From: Umezawaea beigongshangensis
GTDB taxonomy: Bacteria > Actinomycetota > Actinomycetes > Mycobacteriales > Pseudonocardiaceae
Length of the DNA: 64,000 bases
Assembly (NCBI RefSeq): GCF_016464305.1
Contig: NZ_JAEIOJ010000002.1
Coordinates: 434,001-498,000, forward strand
Direction: 5' to 3'
The notes under the pieces are model-generated. The model was not told the DNA's origin. It saw only the letters and a program-made list of their open reading frames with translations, and searched no databases. Of the stretch, positions 26,115 to 34,557 are shown one piece after another. Position numbers and translations under genes: made by a program. How positions within the stretch are numbered: the stretch's first letter is position 1; each line of letters begins with the position of its first letter.

Positions 26115-26140
26115 CTACCCGGCCGCGGACGCGGGTACAC
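26115..26140 (-). promoter_or_regulatory. Candidate SigB/SigF-type promoter for the 25419-26105 gene
   Basis: On the minus strand GTGT, 16 bases, GGGTAG, with the -10 ending 10 bases before the ATG. The transcript would be nearly leaderless. The element lies inside the 3' end of the metallophosphoesterase gene. Confidence 0.4.
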
Positions 26141-26855
26141 CGGCCGGTCGCACGTCGTAGACCGTGTACGCGGTGCGGATGATGGGCTGCGCGACGTTGC
26201 GGACCCGCACCCCGCCGGGGGTGAGGCCGTGCTCGGTGCCGAAGTGGGCGTGGCCGTGCACGGCCAGGTCGGCGTGGTTCGCGTCGATCGCCTCGCCCAG
26301 CAGGTAGGAGCCGAGGAACGGGTGGATCTCCGGCGGCTCGCCCCGCAGCGTGTCCGGCACGGGTGCGTAGTGGGTCAGCGCGATCTTCATGTCGGCGTCC
26401 AGCGCCGCGAGCGCCTCCCGCAGCCGCTCGGCGATCCCCACGGTGTGACCGACGAAGGCCTTCATCTCGCGCTCGCCGAAGTTGCTGCCGCACTTCCCGG
26501 CGAAACCACCGCCGAAGCCCTTCACCCCGGCGATGCCCACGCGGCACCCGTCCAGCGTCAGCACCACGCCGTCACCCTCCAGCACGCGGATGCCGCGGTC
26601 GTCGAGCAGCGCGGTGATCTCGTCCTGCTGGTCGGAGTGGTGGTCGTGGTTGCCGAGGACGGCCACCACGGGAACCGGCAGGTCGGCGAACTCGTCGGCC
26701 ACGACCCGCGCCTCCTCCACGGTGCCGTGCCGGGTGAGGTCACCGGCGAGCAGCAGCACGTCGGCGTGGTCCCCCAGCCGTTCCAGCGCGGGACGCATGC
26801 GGCCCCGCGCGTCCTCACCGAGGTGGACGTCGCCGACCGCGGCGATGCGGGTCAT
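26115..26855 (-). CDS. Calcineurin-like metallophosphoesterase
   Basis: 246 aa, cytoplasmic. Canonical metal motifs in order: GDVHL (residues ~8-12), LLLAGDLTRHG (~35-45), GNHDHHSD (~68-75), LTHYAPV, and HGHAHFG near 200. A two-metal phosphoesterase; the substrate cannot be told from sequence. ATG 26855 overlaps the BON-gene stop (ATGA). Part of the nucleotidyltransferase, BON, phosphoesterase, hypothetical operon behind a stress-type promoter. Confidence 0.88.
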   Translation of the reverse strand: MTRIAAVGDVHLGEDARGRMRPALERLGDHADVLLLAGDLTRHGTVEEARVVADEFADLPVPVVAVLGNHDHHSDQQDEITALLDDRGIRVLEGDGVVLTLDGCRVGIAGVKGFGGGFAGKCGSNFGEREMKAFVGHTVGIAERLREALAALDADMKIALTHYAPVPDTLRGEPPEIHPFLGSYLLGEAIDANHADLAVHGHAHFGTEHGLTPGGVRVRNVAQPIIRTAYTVYDVRPAGVPASAAG

Positions 26856-27130
26856 CGGATCTCCTCCTGTCCCACGGGCTCGCCCACAGGCACCACCCGC
26901 ACGTCGTTGAGCACCTGGAGCCCCGGTGCGGCCTCGTGGACCACCGCCTCCACCTCGGTGCGGCGCTCGGCGCACGCGACGTCGCCGGAGAGCAGCACGT
27001 GCTCACCGCGCACGGTCACGCGCACCCCCTGCTCGGTCGTGCGCGCGTCCTCGGCGAGCGCGCGCTGCAACCGCGCGGCCAGGTACTGGGCTGACTCGGG
27101 CTCCTGCGTCGTTCCTCCGGACGTGGTCAT
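26852..27130 (-). CDS. BON-domain protein
   Basis: 92 aa, one BON domain without signal peptide: LAARLQRALAEDARTTEQGV, VRVTVRGEHVLLSGDVACAE, VVHEAAPGLQVLNDVRVVPV. BON domains bind lipids or envelope components and occur in stress and osmotic-shock proteins; here it should be soluble. ATG 27130 is chosen because GAGGAG lies 6 bases upstream. 23 bp after the nucleotidyltransferase gene and overlapping the phosphoesterase start. Confidence 0.8.
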   Translation of the reverse strand: MTTSGGTTQEPESAQYLAARLQRALAEDARTTEQGVRVTVRGEHVLLSGDVACAERRTEVEAVVHEAAPGLQVLNDVRVVPVGEPVGQEEIR

Positions 27131-27153
27131 CACGTGCTCCTCTCCGTCCCCGC

Positions 27154-27732
27154 TCATCGCACCGAGTCCACGGGTTCGCGCCGCGGCTCGACGATGGCGA
27201 GCCGTTCGCTCAGGACCAGGAACGCCTCCGCGAAGGGGGAGTCGGCGGTCTCGACGCGGACCCGGTCCCAGTCGATCTGCTCGCGCAGCGCGCGGGCGAA
27301 GGGCAGCAGCTCGCTGAAGTCGCAGCGGTGGTCGCTCAGCACACCGAGCTTGCTGATCAGCACCTCCGTCGCGGGCATGACGGGCAGCGTCACCGAGCCG
27401 ACCTGGAGCTCCTCCGCGCACGCCAGCACCTCGTCGGTCACCTGCTGCTCGTTGGGGCGGAACAGCAGGTCCACGAGGTAGTCGCCGTCGTAGACCTTCA
27501 GCAGCCAGTCCTCCGGCGGCTCGGCGGACCGCATTCCGGCCGCGACGAGCGCGGAGACGGCCGCTTCGGTGTCCTCCTCCCGCACGAGCAGGTCCACGTC
27601 GTGCTCGCTGGGCGGTCCTCCCCGCGCGTACCCCGCGCAACCACCTGTCAGGGCGAAGGGGATGCCTGCCGTGCGGAGCGCTTTCGCGACCTTGGTCAAC
27701 GTCCTCAGCAGTTCGTCCTGGATGCCGCTCAT
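27154..27732 (-). CDS. Minimal nucleotidyltransferase-fold protein
   Basis: 192 aa. Pol-beta-type nucleotidyltransferase signature GGCAGYARGGPPSEHDVDLL at ~30-49, with the paired Asp (DVD) and a third acidic residue in YLVDLLF near 95. Proteins of this type include sugar/antibiotic adenylyltransferases and toxin-antitoxin MNT enzymes; no HEPN partner is adjacent, so a toxin system is not supported. First gene of a four-gene operon whose promoter (27741-27766) is the stress type and lies back to back with that of the DUF6480 gene. Confidence 0.7.
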   Translation of the reverse strand: MSGIQDELLRTLTKVAKALRTAGIPFALTGGCAGYARGGPPSEHDVDLLVREEDTEAAVSALVAAGMRSAEPPEDWLLKVYDGDYLVDLLFRPNEQQVTDEVLACAEELQVGSVTLPVMPATEVLISKLGVLSDHRCDFSELLPFARALREQIDWDRVRVETADSPFAEAFLVLSERLAIVEPRREPVDSVR

Positions 27733-27740
27733 GATCCCGG

Positions 27741-27766
27741 TTACCCCTCAGCGCCCCGGGGATAAC
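27741..27766 (-). promoter_or_regulatory. SigB/SigF-type promoter of the nucleotidyltransferase operon
   Basis: On the minus strand GTTA, 16 bases, GGGTAA; the -10 ends 8 bases before ATG 27732. Confidence 0.55.
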
Positions 27767-27776
27767 CCCGTCGGGC

Positions 27777-27801
27777 GATTTGCGATCTTCGTGCTGGGTA
27801 G
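27777..27801 (+). promoter_or_regulatory. SigB/SigF-type promoter of the DUF6480 gene
   Basis: GATTT, 14 bases, GGGTAG (27796-27801), 9 bases before ATG 27811, so the message would be leaderless or nearly so. No ribosome binding site is seen. Confidence 0.55.
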
Positions 27802-27810
27802 CCCGGACGC

Positions 27811-28047
27811 ATGACCGCGACTCCTCCTGACCCACCGCCCGAGACGACACCCGGCCTGGAACCCGGCGGTGGCGTCAACCCCGGTGACACCCCGCCCGAC
27901 TCCGGTCAGACGTCGGGGTTGTCGCACGCGCAGCCCATGCCGTCGCGCCGCGCGCCGATCATCGTGCTGACGGTGCTCGCCGTGCTCGTCGTGCTGGTGC
28001 TGGGCGCGGTCGTGGTCTCGATCATGGGGATCGTCGAGGTCTTCTGA
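27811..28047 (+). CDS. DUF6480-type small membrane protein
   Basis: 78 aa. The N-terminal half is the Pro/Gly-rich motif PDPPPETTPGLEPGGGVNPG that marks this small actinobacterial family (recognised from memory as DUF6480). The C-terminal half is one membrane helix (~50-72). Topology N-in or N-out cannot be told. Function unknown; a stress-type promoter directly precedes it. Confidence 0.7.
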   Translation: MTATPPDPPPETTPGLEPGGGVNPGDTPPDSGQTSGLSHAQPMPSRRAPIIVLTVLAVLVVLVLGAVVVSIMGIVEVF

Positions 28048-28057
28048 CCGCGCCGGT

Positions 28058-29083
28058 TCACCGGCCGGGCGCGAGGGGCGGACTGCCGGTCACGCCGCGC
28101 CGGTGCCCCAGGGCCGCGAGGAGTTCCCGCAGCGCGTCGCGCGCGTCGTGCTGCGGGACCCACCCCAGCTCCGTCCTGGCGCGCTCGGCGCTGAGCAGGG
28201 GCGAGGCCAGCGCGAGGTCCACCCACCCGGCGGAGGTGGGTTGCAGCCGCAGCTTCCACGACACGGCGGCGGCACCGCGCAGCACGGGCTCCGGCACGGA
28301 GACGTGCCTGGCCCCGACCAGCGACGCGAGCACGCGCGGGGTGATGACCGGCTCGGACACCAGGTTCACCGCTCCCGGCAGCCGGGTGCGCAGCACCCGG
28401 ACCAGGGCGTCGGCCACGTCGTCGGCGTGCACGAACTGCAGACACGTCCGCGCCGGCAGCGGCAGCAGCGGCACCTTGCCCCGCGCGGCCAGCCGGAACA
28501 GGGGCGCTGGCACCAGGCGGCCCAGGAAGTAGCGGGCGATCTCCGCCGCCGCGCCGGACTGGAGGATCAGGCCGGGACGCGGCCGGGACACGACCACGTC
28601 CGGGTTGCGCTCGACGAAGAGGTCCAGCAGGTGCTCGACCGCGGCCTTGTGCCTGCTGTAGTAGGAGGAGGACACGCCGTCGGTGGGCCACTGCTCGTCG
28701 ACGAGGCGCTCCTTGTCGGACGGCGAGTACGCGCCGATCGACGACATGTGCACCACGTGCGGCACGCCGACGCGGGCCGCGGCGGCGAACACGCGGTCGC
28801 TCCCGCTGACGTTCGTGCGGAACATCGTGCGCTCGTCGTGGCTGGGCTGGATCAGCCACGCCAGGTGCACGACGGCGTCCGCGCCGCGCATGACGTCCTG
28901 GAGCGGCTGCTCGGCCCCGGCGACGCCGATGTCCACTTCGGACCACCGCACGCCCGCGTAGGGCGGGTTCTGCTGCGGCGCGCGACGCGACACGCCGACG
29001 ACCTCGGTGTCGGACTCCGCGGCGAGCCTGCGCAGCAGTGCGGTGCCGACGTTGCCGCTGGCGCCGGTGACGACGATCCTCAT
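28058..29083 (-). CDS. NAD-dependent epimerase/dehydratase (extended SDR)
   Basis: 341 aa, cytoplasmic. Rossmann start VTGASGNVG (residues 5-13), DAVVHLAW, HMSSIGAYS, and the catalytic YYSRHK (Tyr-x3-Lys). The C-terminal half contains SAERARTELGWVPQ, common in nucleotide-sugar epimerases. Substrate unknown; it resembles the sugar-epimerase-like SDRs that recur in actinobacterial stress clusters. Convergent with the DUF6480 gene (10 bp apart); a GGGTAG promoter sits just before ATG 29083. Confidence 0.85.
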   Translation of the reverse strand: MRIVVTGASGNVGTALLRRLAAESDTEVVGVSRRAPQQNPPYAGVRWSEVDIGVAGAEQPLQDVMRGADAVVHLAWLIQPSHDERTMFRTNVSGSDRVFAAAARVGVPHVVHMSSIGAYSPSDKERLVDEQWPTDGVSSSYYSRHKAAVEHLLDLFVERNPDVVVSRPRPGLILQSGAAAEIARYFLGRLVPAPLFRLAARGKVPLLPLPARTCLQFVHADDVADALVRVLRTRLPGAVNLVSEPVITPRVLASLVGARHVSVPEPVLRGAAAVSWKLRLQPTSAGWVDLALASPLLSAERARTELGWVPQHDARDALRELLAALGHRRGVTGSPPLAPGR

Positions 29084-29093
29084 ACCGGTCCGG

Positions 29094-29118
29094 CTACCCG
29101 CCCCGGCCCCCCGTCAAC
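29094..29118 (-). promoter_or_regulatory. SigB/SigF-type promoter of the epimerase gene
   Basis: On the minus strand GTTG, 15 bases, GGGTAG, ending 10 bases before the ATG. Confidence 0.55.
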
Positions 29119-29254
29119 CCGGAGCGGCGTGGCGGTGGTCGAGGGACCGCCGGTCGGCCGGTCGCGGATCTTCGGCGACGGAGGTGCTGGTGCTCACCGG
29201 CACCGGCGCCTCTCAGGAGGTGCCGCTGGTGGAGACGGCGCTCGGCGCGGTGGA

Positions 29255-30139
29255 TCACCCGGCGCGGACCACCGCGACCGCGCACGGCGCGTGCTGCACC
29301 ACCGCCTGACCGGTGGAACCGAGGACCATCCCGGCGAACCCGCCGCGCCCCCGGTCCCCCACCACGACGAGCTGCGCGACGGCGGCGAGACCCAGCAGCG
29401 CCACCGCCGGCCGATCGCGCACCACGACCTGCTGCACCGGCACACCGGAGTGCCTCTCCCGCCAGCGCGAGAGCCGCTCGGCGAGCAGCCGCCACTGGTC
29501 GACCTCGATGCCGTCGAGGTCCGGCGCGGTCCACGCGATCCCGTAGGACGCCTCCACGAACACGTCGCTCCACGCGGAGACCGCGACGAGCGGCACACCA
29601 CGCGCGGCGGCCTCGTCGAAGGCGAAGCCCACGGCCGCGTCGCTCGGCGGAGATCCGTCGACACCCACCACGACCGGTCCACCGGTGCGACGCTCGCCGT
29701 CGCGCACCACGACCACCGGGCACCGGCCGTGCGCGGACAGCGCCGTGGCAGTGGACCCGGCGAGCAGCCCGGCGAACCCGTCCAGACCGCGCGAACCGAG
29801 CACGACGAGCCGCGCGCCGACCGACTCCGCCACCAGGGCCGGGCCCCCGGCCTCCATCCGCACGACGTGGCGGACCACCACGCCGGGGTGCACGGCCCGC
29901 GCGACGCTCTCCGCCTCGCACAGCCACTGCCTGGCCTGCTCGTCCATCGCGCGGCGCAACTGCTGACCACCCGCGATGATGGCCGGGTAGCCGCGCACGG
30001 GCACGAAGCAGCCGTGCACGAGGCGCAGGGGGACGTCGTGCCGGGCGCACGCGCCCGCTCCCCACTCCGCCGCTCGCAGCGCGGAGGCGGACCCGTCGAC
30101 ACCCACGACGACCGGCGGCACGGACTCGTCGTCGACCAT
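29255..30139 (-). CDS. Universal stress protein with two USP domains
   Basis: 294 aa, two tandem UspA domains (~8-145 and ~155-293). Each has the ATP-binding signature G-x2-G-x9-[17 protein letters not shown] and [18 protein letters not shown]-binding tandem USPs of this type are hallmarks of dormancy and hypoxia regulons in actinobacteria. ATG 30139 has GGGGAGGAG upstream. Divergent from a NarL-type response regulator, the arrangement expected if that regulator controls it (inference). Confidence 0.92.
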   Translation of the reverse strand: MVDDESVPPVVVGVDGSASALRAAEWGAGACARHDVPLRLVHGCFVPVRGYPAIIAGGQQLRRAMDEQARQWLCEAESVARAVHPGVVVRHVVRMEAGGPALVAESVGARLVVLGSRGLDGFAGLLAGSTATALSAHGRCPVVVVRDGERRTGGPVVVGVDGSPPSDAAVGFAFDEAAARGVPLVAVSAWSDVFVEASYGIAWTAPDLDGIEVDQWRLLAERLSRWRERHSGVPVQQVVVRDRPAVALLGLAAVAQLVVVGDRGRGGFAGMVLGSTGQAVVQHAPCAVAVVRAG

Positions 30140-30296
30140 GCTCGGCTCCTCCCCGCGCGCCCGCGCCTGCGACCGTAGGACGACCGGACGGGGGTTGTCT
30201 CCACCCGTTGCTCCCTTCGAGGTGGCGACATCCGGTGGTTGTCCGACCACTCGGCGTCAGCGGGCGCTACTGTCGTCGCGGGCCGTGGAGGTGGGT

Positions 30297-30941
30297 GTGA
30301 CGAAGGTGTTCCTGGTCGACGACCACGAGATCGTGCGTCGGGGCGTGGCCGATCTGCTGGACGGCGAGCCGGACCTGGAGGTCGTCGGAGGCGCCGGATC
30401 GGTGGCCGAGGCGCTGGCGCTCGTGCCGGACAGCGGAGCCGACGTCGCCGTGCTGGACATCCGGCTGCCCGACGGCAGCGGGATCGAACTGTGCCGCGAG
30501 CTGGCCGGACGCGCTCCCGGTGTGCGCTGCCTGATGCTCACCTCCTACGCCGACGACGACGCGCTGTTCGACGCGGTGGTGGCCGGGGCGGCGGGCTTCG
30601 TCCTCAAGCAGGTCCTCGGTGGTGACCTGGTGCGGGCGGTGCGCGCGGTCGGCGCGGGGCGGTCGCTGCTGGACGCGAGCGGCACGTCCGCGCTGCTCGA
30701 CCGCATCCGGGGCGAGCGCGAGCGGTCCGATCCGCTGCGGGCGCTGTCCGACCAGGAGCGCGCGGTGCTCGACCTGATCGCAGAGGGCCTGACCAACCGG
30801 CAGATCGCCGAGCGGATGTCGCTCGCGGAGAAGACCGTCAAGAACTACGTCTCGCACGTGCTGGCGAAGCTGGGGCTGCAACGCAGGACGCAGGCCGCCG
30901 TGCTGGCGAGCCGGACGGGTTCCGCGCGCCCCGGTCCGTGA
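30297..30941 (+). CDS. NarL/DevR-type response regulator
   Basis: 214 aa. Receiver domain with the acidic pair VDDHE (8-9), phospho-acceptor Asp54 in VLDIRLPDG, the switch Thr in CLMLTSYAD, and the Lys in GFVLKQ. C-terminal Lux[44 protein letters not shown]. It closely resembles the DevR/DosR branch. GTG 30297 is preferred because GGAGG is at 30287-30291. No histidine kinase is adjacent. Confidence 0.9.
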   Translation: MTKVFLVDDHEIVRRGVADLLDGEPDLEVVGGAGSVAEALALVPDSGADVAVLDIRLPDGSGIELCRELAGRAPGVRCLMLTSYADDDALFDAVVAGAAGFVLKQVLGGDLVRAVRAVGAGRSLLDASGTSALLDRIRGERERSDPLRALSDQERAVLDLIAEGLTNRQIAERMSLAEKTVKNYVSHVLAKLGLQRRTQAAVLASRTGSARPGP

Positions 30942-31413
30942 GCGGCGGGCGCCCCCGCCCGCCGGCGCGGCGCAACGTCAAGCCTTGATCAAGGATGCGC
31001 CCGATGCGCCCGGCACGTGTTGTCGGCGGAGTTCTCGCTGACTAGTTTGACAATCGGGCCAACCGGAATTCGACCGGTTCCGGCGAATGTCCGTCGAGCG
31101 GTGAGTGGTGGGGTGAGTGCTGTGCCGAGAACGGGCAGGACCGCGGTTGCCGTGGCGCTGACACCGGGTCTGGTCGCGACGGCGAGTTCCCTCCAGCCGG
31201 TGAGACGGCGTCGTCCCGTTCGCGGGGTCGACGGCGCTGCTCCGGCGGGTGCGCAGCTCAACCCGACTCCCATCGGGTAGCGCCGCACCGGGTCCGACCT
31301 GCGCGAAGTCCTCCTCCGCCGACGTGCCCCCGCCCCGGAGGGCGGGCGCGGGACGTGCCGTGGCGGAATGACCGGAGGACGTGAATCCGCGCGTTCCGGC
31401 CCGGTCGGAGAAC

Positions 31414-31435
31414 TGTTCACCGCGACGGGTGAACA
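31414..31435. repeat. Inverted repeat TGTTCACC-N6-GGTGAACA
   Basis: Perfect 8-bp arms and a 6-bp centre, the size of a dimeric regulator site. A single TGTTCACC half occurs again at 31959-31966. Confidence 0.45.
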
Positions 31436-31479
31436 ACGGAACGCGTTCTGCGTTACCGGCACGTGAACACGCCGTGGCG

Positions 31480-31496
31480 CCCGTTCTGCGAACGGG
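31480..31496. repeat. Short hairpin CCCGTTC-TGC-GAACGGG
   Basis: Perfect 7-bp stem with a 3-base loop in the gene-free region. Role unknown. Confidence 0.4.
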
Positions 31497-32418
31497 ATGC
31501 GCATTCAACCGCCTCCCGCCGCCGGCACCGCGAAGACGATCGTCGTCCCGCCGTTCCGGAACCCTCGACGGCGCCGCGACGCGCTCGCGCGTCCCGACCG
31601 GAGCGTTGCCGTCGCGCACCGAGCCGCTCCGGTCCGACGACGTCGTCGAACAGCCGGGTCCTCGACCAGCCGGGTGCGCACGGCGTCGGCGATCGACCGG
31701 CGGATCGCCGACGGTGCGCGCCACCGCGCACTGGTGGCGAGCGGGACGCCGGGCGCGGGGTGCTCAGCAGCGCTCGGGACGACGGACAGCGCGGCCCGGA
31801 CAGCACGGACCGGAGCGGGACCGAACTCCGGCGAGAAGTCCACGCAGCGTAAACACGACAGGTGTCAACAACACGGAGAGTGCGAACGTACCAAATGTAA
31901 ACGATTCCACACGACGTGTGCGCCCACCCCCGTGTCAACGCTCTGACAATCGGTGGTATGTTCACCCGCCTGGCGGAGCAGACTTCTCCCGCCACGCTTC
32001 GTTTAGCGTCCCGCGAGCATTCGTCGAGAACTCGCCCAAAGGGGATGCGATATCGACCCGATGGTCACCGCCGAGGCTTTTGCACCATCAATCACAGGTC
32101 CCCTCAGGTGCTCCGACCTGGTCCGACCCGACCCGGCCCGGCCGCTGAATGCGCCGTACGGCGGTACCCCGACAAGCCTCTGGAGCAGCGAAAACGACTC
32201 GGCGACCTCATCTGCAACTTGCATCTCGCAAAAATTACGGTGAGCGTCCGTCTATCAGCCGGTGCACAGCTTGTCACGCAACGTGAGTAGAAAGAGAAAA
32301 TCATCTCGGTTGGACAGAGAATGACGACACCCTTGACGTGACCCAGTACACTCCGTGATCGGCCAGTGATACTGGTGAATGACGGAAAGCAACAGCGTCG
32401 ACCGCGCCGGAGACAGCG

Positions 32419-32961
32419 ATGACCACCGAGAGCACGAGTGCGAGACCTGGACCTCACGGTTTCGACCCGGGTTTCGGCGGCCAGCACGACATCAGCAGCA
32501 CGTCGGGCCGCCTCGACTTCGACCCGTTCCGGGAGGAGCGCGACGAGTACCCGACCTCGGAGATCCCGGTGATCAAGGTGGACGAAGAACAGCCAGAAGA
32601 ACAGCCGGCGGACGAGGTCGACAGCTTTCGCGTGCGGCCCTACGCGCGCACCGGCGGACGCACCCGCTCGAAGATCGACCTGGCGATCGAGACGATCGTG
32701 ACGTCCAGGGAGCACGCCGTGCACTCGTCGAAGCTGTCGAGCGCCGAGCACCACGTGATCAGCAAGCTGTGCCTGCAACCGCACTCGGTGGCCGAGGTAG
32801 CGGCCAAGCTGCGGCTGCCCCTGGGGGTCGTGCGGGTGCTGCTGAGCGACATGTCCGGCCTGAGCCTCATCGAGGTGCACAGCAACGGCGAGCTGAGCAG
32901 CAGCGGCCGCCCCCCGATCGACCTGATGGAGCGCGTGCTCGCCGGCCTGCGCCGGATGTGA
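32419..32961 (+). CDS. DUF742 (CvnC-like) protein outside a conservon
   Basis: 180 aa. An acidic N-terminal ~70 residues (EEQPEEQPADEVD) precedes the DUF742 domain: RVRPYARTGGRTRSKIDLAI, LSSAEHHVISKLCLQPHSVA, EVAAKLRLPLGVVRVLLSDM, ending ERVLAGLRRM. DUF742 proteins normally sit between a roadblock protein and a GTPase in four-gene conservons; none of those partners is present here. The winged-helix-like core could bind DNA or protein. GGAG lies 6 bases before ATG 32419. A short CCAGT-GAT-ACTGG repeat is at 32363-32375. Confidence 0.85.
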   Translation: MTTESTSARPGPHGFDPGFGGQHDISSTSGRLDFDPFREERDEYPTSEIPVIKVDEEQPEEQPADEVDSFRVRPYARTGGRTRSKIDLAIETIVTSREHAVHSSKLSSAEHHVISKLCLQPHSVAEVAAKLRLPLGVVRVLLSDMSGLSLIEVHSNGELSSSGRPPIDLMERVLAGLRRM

Positions 32962-33304
32962 TCGCGCGGACCCCGGACGCCGAGGACCCGTCCAGCAGGT
33001 GTGGCCGGCGACCGGTTCCGGGTGCCCGCGTCGCACGGCCGCGTCCGGGGCCGGGCGCGGCCCGCGCTCCACCCGCCGAACACTCCGCTCGCGGTGCGGC
33101 GGGGGCGAGTCGGCGGCGCGGCGAGTGGCGGCGGAGACGTCCGACCCGCCGGTGAGAACTCCGGCTGACGATCGCCCCGCTCGCGCCGGCCTTCTCGGCC
33201 ACCTCCGCCTGTCGCCGCGACTGCGCGCACGTGCACGACCGCGGGCGCGACGCGTGTGCGCGCGGACGCACCCGCGCGCGCGTCCGCCACTAAGCTCCTG
33301 GAGC
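32962..33304. other. Intergenic region, nothing recognised
   Basis: 343 bp, very GC-rich, with an alternating CG/GC stretch near 33247-33285. No gene, promoter or clear terminator was found. Confidence 0.5.
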
Positions 33305-33787
33305 ATGACGGTCTTCGGCTGCCTCCTGCTCGTGCTCGCCGCCATCTCCGCCTTCGTCCGCGACGCGGACGTCCTCGGCGTCGACCCCCTGGTGCTCGGC
33401 GGCGTCCTGGCCGTGCTCGGCGTCGCGCTGATCGCGGTCGGCGTGCTGCGGGCACGGCGGCGCAGGGCGTCCGGCGAGCCGCACCCCGTCGGCAACCCGT
33501 TCCAGCGGGCGCGCGCGCTGCCGCGACTGATCCGCGAGGCGCGGCGCGGCGAGTACGGCGAACTGCCGAAGAGCCGGTTTCTGCTCTGGGCCGGCGCGGT
33601 GGTCTACCTGGTGTCGCCGGTCGACGTCCTGCCGGAGCTGCTGCCGATCATCGGCGTGACCGACGACGCCGGTGTCGCGGTGTGGCTGCTCACCAGCGTC
33701 TCCACCGCGACCGGGATGTTCCTGCGGTGGGAGCGCAACCGGCGCGGAAGCGGACCAGCCCTGCCGCGCGACGCGCGGCAGGGCTGA
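33305..33787 (+). CDS. DUF1232 (YkvA-type) membrane protein
   Basis: 160 aa. Two N-terminal membrane helices (~1-18 and ~28-50), then the DUF1232 core: SRFLLWAGAVVYLVSPVDVL, PELLPIIGVTDDAGVAVWLL. Function of the family is unknown; it is linked to membrane stress in several bacteria. ATG 33305 follows GGAG with almost no spacing, so the start is less certain, but no better one is visible. Convergent with the anti-sigma gene. Confidence 0.8.
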   Translation: MTVFGCLLLVLAAISAFVRDADVLGVDPLVLGGVLAVLGVALIAVGVLRARRRRASGEPHPVGNPFQRARALPRLIREARRGEYGELPKSRFLLWAGAVVYLVSPVDVLPELLPIIGVTDDAGVAVWLLTSVSTATGMFLRWERNRRGSGPALPRDARQG

Positions 33788-33816
33788 CGGGTCGGACTGA
33801 CGGGTCGGGCGGAGGC

Positions 33817-34554
33817 CTAGTCGGAGATCTCCAGCAGGGTCGAGCCCTTGTCGTCGGTGACGACGTAGCGGGCGATGTCGTAGTAGCGCACGGCCACGTT
33901 CCCGCCGAGCTGCAACGGGTTCTGGGCCGTGGGCGGGTTGTCGGTGGCGTACCAACTGGCCACCGGGATCTTCTCCCCCGTGGTGGTCAGCGCCAGCAGC
34001 ACGCACTTGCTCGCACCGAGGGCCCCGTCGACCTGGAGGTCGACCGCGGTGCCCCACGGCTCGGTGCGGCTGCCGACCGTCACGGTCGCGCCGGACTCGG
34101 GATCTCTGGCGCTCTGGGTGTCGTCGAACTCCTCCGGCCTGTTCTGCGCCACCGCGGACCGCTCCGGCGCCCCGGTGGGGTTGCCACCGGCGACGGGCGC
34201 ACCGTCCGAACCGGACCCGAGCCCGGCGGCGGTGAACGCGGACACGGCCACGAGGAGCACGGCCCCGGCAGCCGCCGCGAAGATCCACTCCTTGCGGCGC
34301 TTGCGTCGCTGGGCGGAGACGGAGTCCAGCATGGCGCGGACCGAGCGGCCGTCCGGACGCTCCGGCGCGGTTCCCCGCAGGAGACCGCTCGCGTCGGCGT
34401 CGTCCAGCAGATCGGGCAGGGCGGCGAAGTCCCGCAGGTCCAGGGCGCACTTGCGACACTCGGCCAGGTGATCCTCGAACGCGTCGATCTCGTCCCGGTC
34501 GAGCACGCCCAGCACGTATGCCGCCACGTCCGCGTGGTTCGGCACAGCACTCAC
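33817..34554 (-). CDS. RskA-type zinc-finger anti-sigma factor
   Basis: 245 aa single-pass membrane protein. The N-terminal zinc-binding anti-sigma domain has HLAECRKC (H-x3-C-x2-C, residues ~29-36), which grips the cognate ECF sigma factor. One membrane helix (~91-112) leads to an extracytoplasmic RskA-type domain ending RYVVTDDKGSTLLEISD. It would release the sigma factor after regulated proteolysis or redox change. GTG 34554 is 3 bp after the sigma gene stop, so the two are co-expressed. Confidence 0.9.
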   Translation of the reverse strand: MSAVPNHADVAAYVLGVLDRDEIDAFEDHLAECRKCALDLRDFAALPDLLDDADASGLLRGTAPERPDGRSVRAMLDSVSAQRRKRRKEWIFAAAAGAVLLVAVSAFTAAGLGSGSDGAPVAGGNPTGAPERSAVAQNRPEEFDDTQSARDPESGATVTVGSRTEPWGTAVDLQVDGALGASKCVLLALTTTGEKIPVASWYATDNPPTAQNPLQLGGNVAVRYYDIARYVVTDDKGSTLLEISD

Positions 34555-34557
34555 GTG

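Larger units (their letters stand above)
30942..32418. other. 1.5-kb region without a convincing gene
   Basis: No frame here shows sustained coding bias. Between 31.5 and 31.85 kb short minus-strand segments have GC-rich third positions (for example encoding RSIADAVRTRLVEDPA) but the bias jumps frame, which may be a decayed gene. A 55-aa plus frame (GTG 31113 to 31280) with a signal-like start is possible but unsupported. Other signals: AACCGG-N7-CCGGTT at 31061-31079 next to TTGACA, and the inverted repeats at 31414-31435 and 31480-31496. The last 500 bp before 32419 are relatively AT-rich and should hold the DUF742 promoter. Confidence 0.5.

Noticed and set aside
27154-27732. MNT/HEPN toxin-antitoxin system
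   Set aside because: The nucleotidyltransferase has no adjacent HEPN protein; its partners are BON and phosphoesterase genes.
31274-31279. GGGTAG at 31274 as a stress promoter
   Set aside because: No -35 match and no gene downstream.
31113-31280. 55-codon plus frame with signal-like N-terminus
   Set aside because: No good ribosome binding site and a poorly hydrophobic core; mentioned under the intergenic region only.
31453-31995. 180-codon minus-strand frame in the gene-free region
   Set aside because: Third-position GC is not sustained, the product is Arg-rich, and no ribosome binding site or homology is evident; kept only as a possible remnant.
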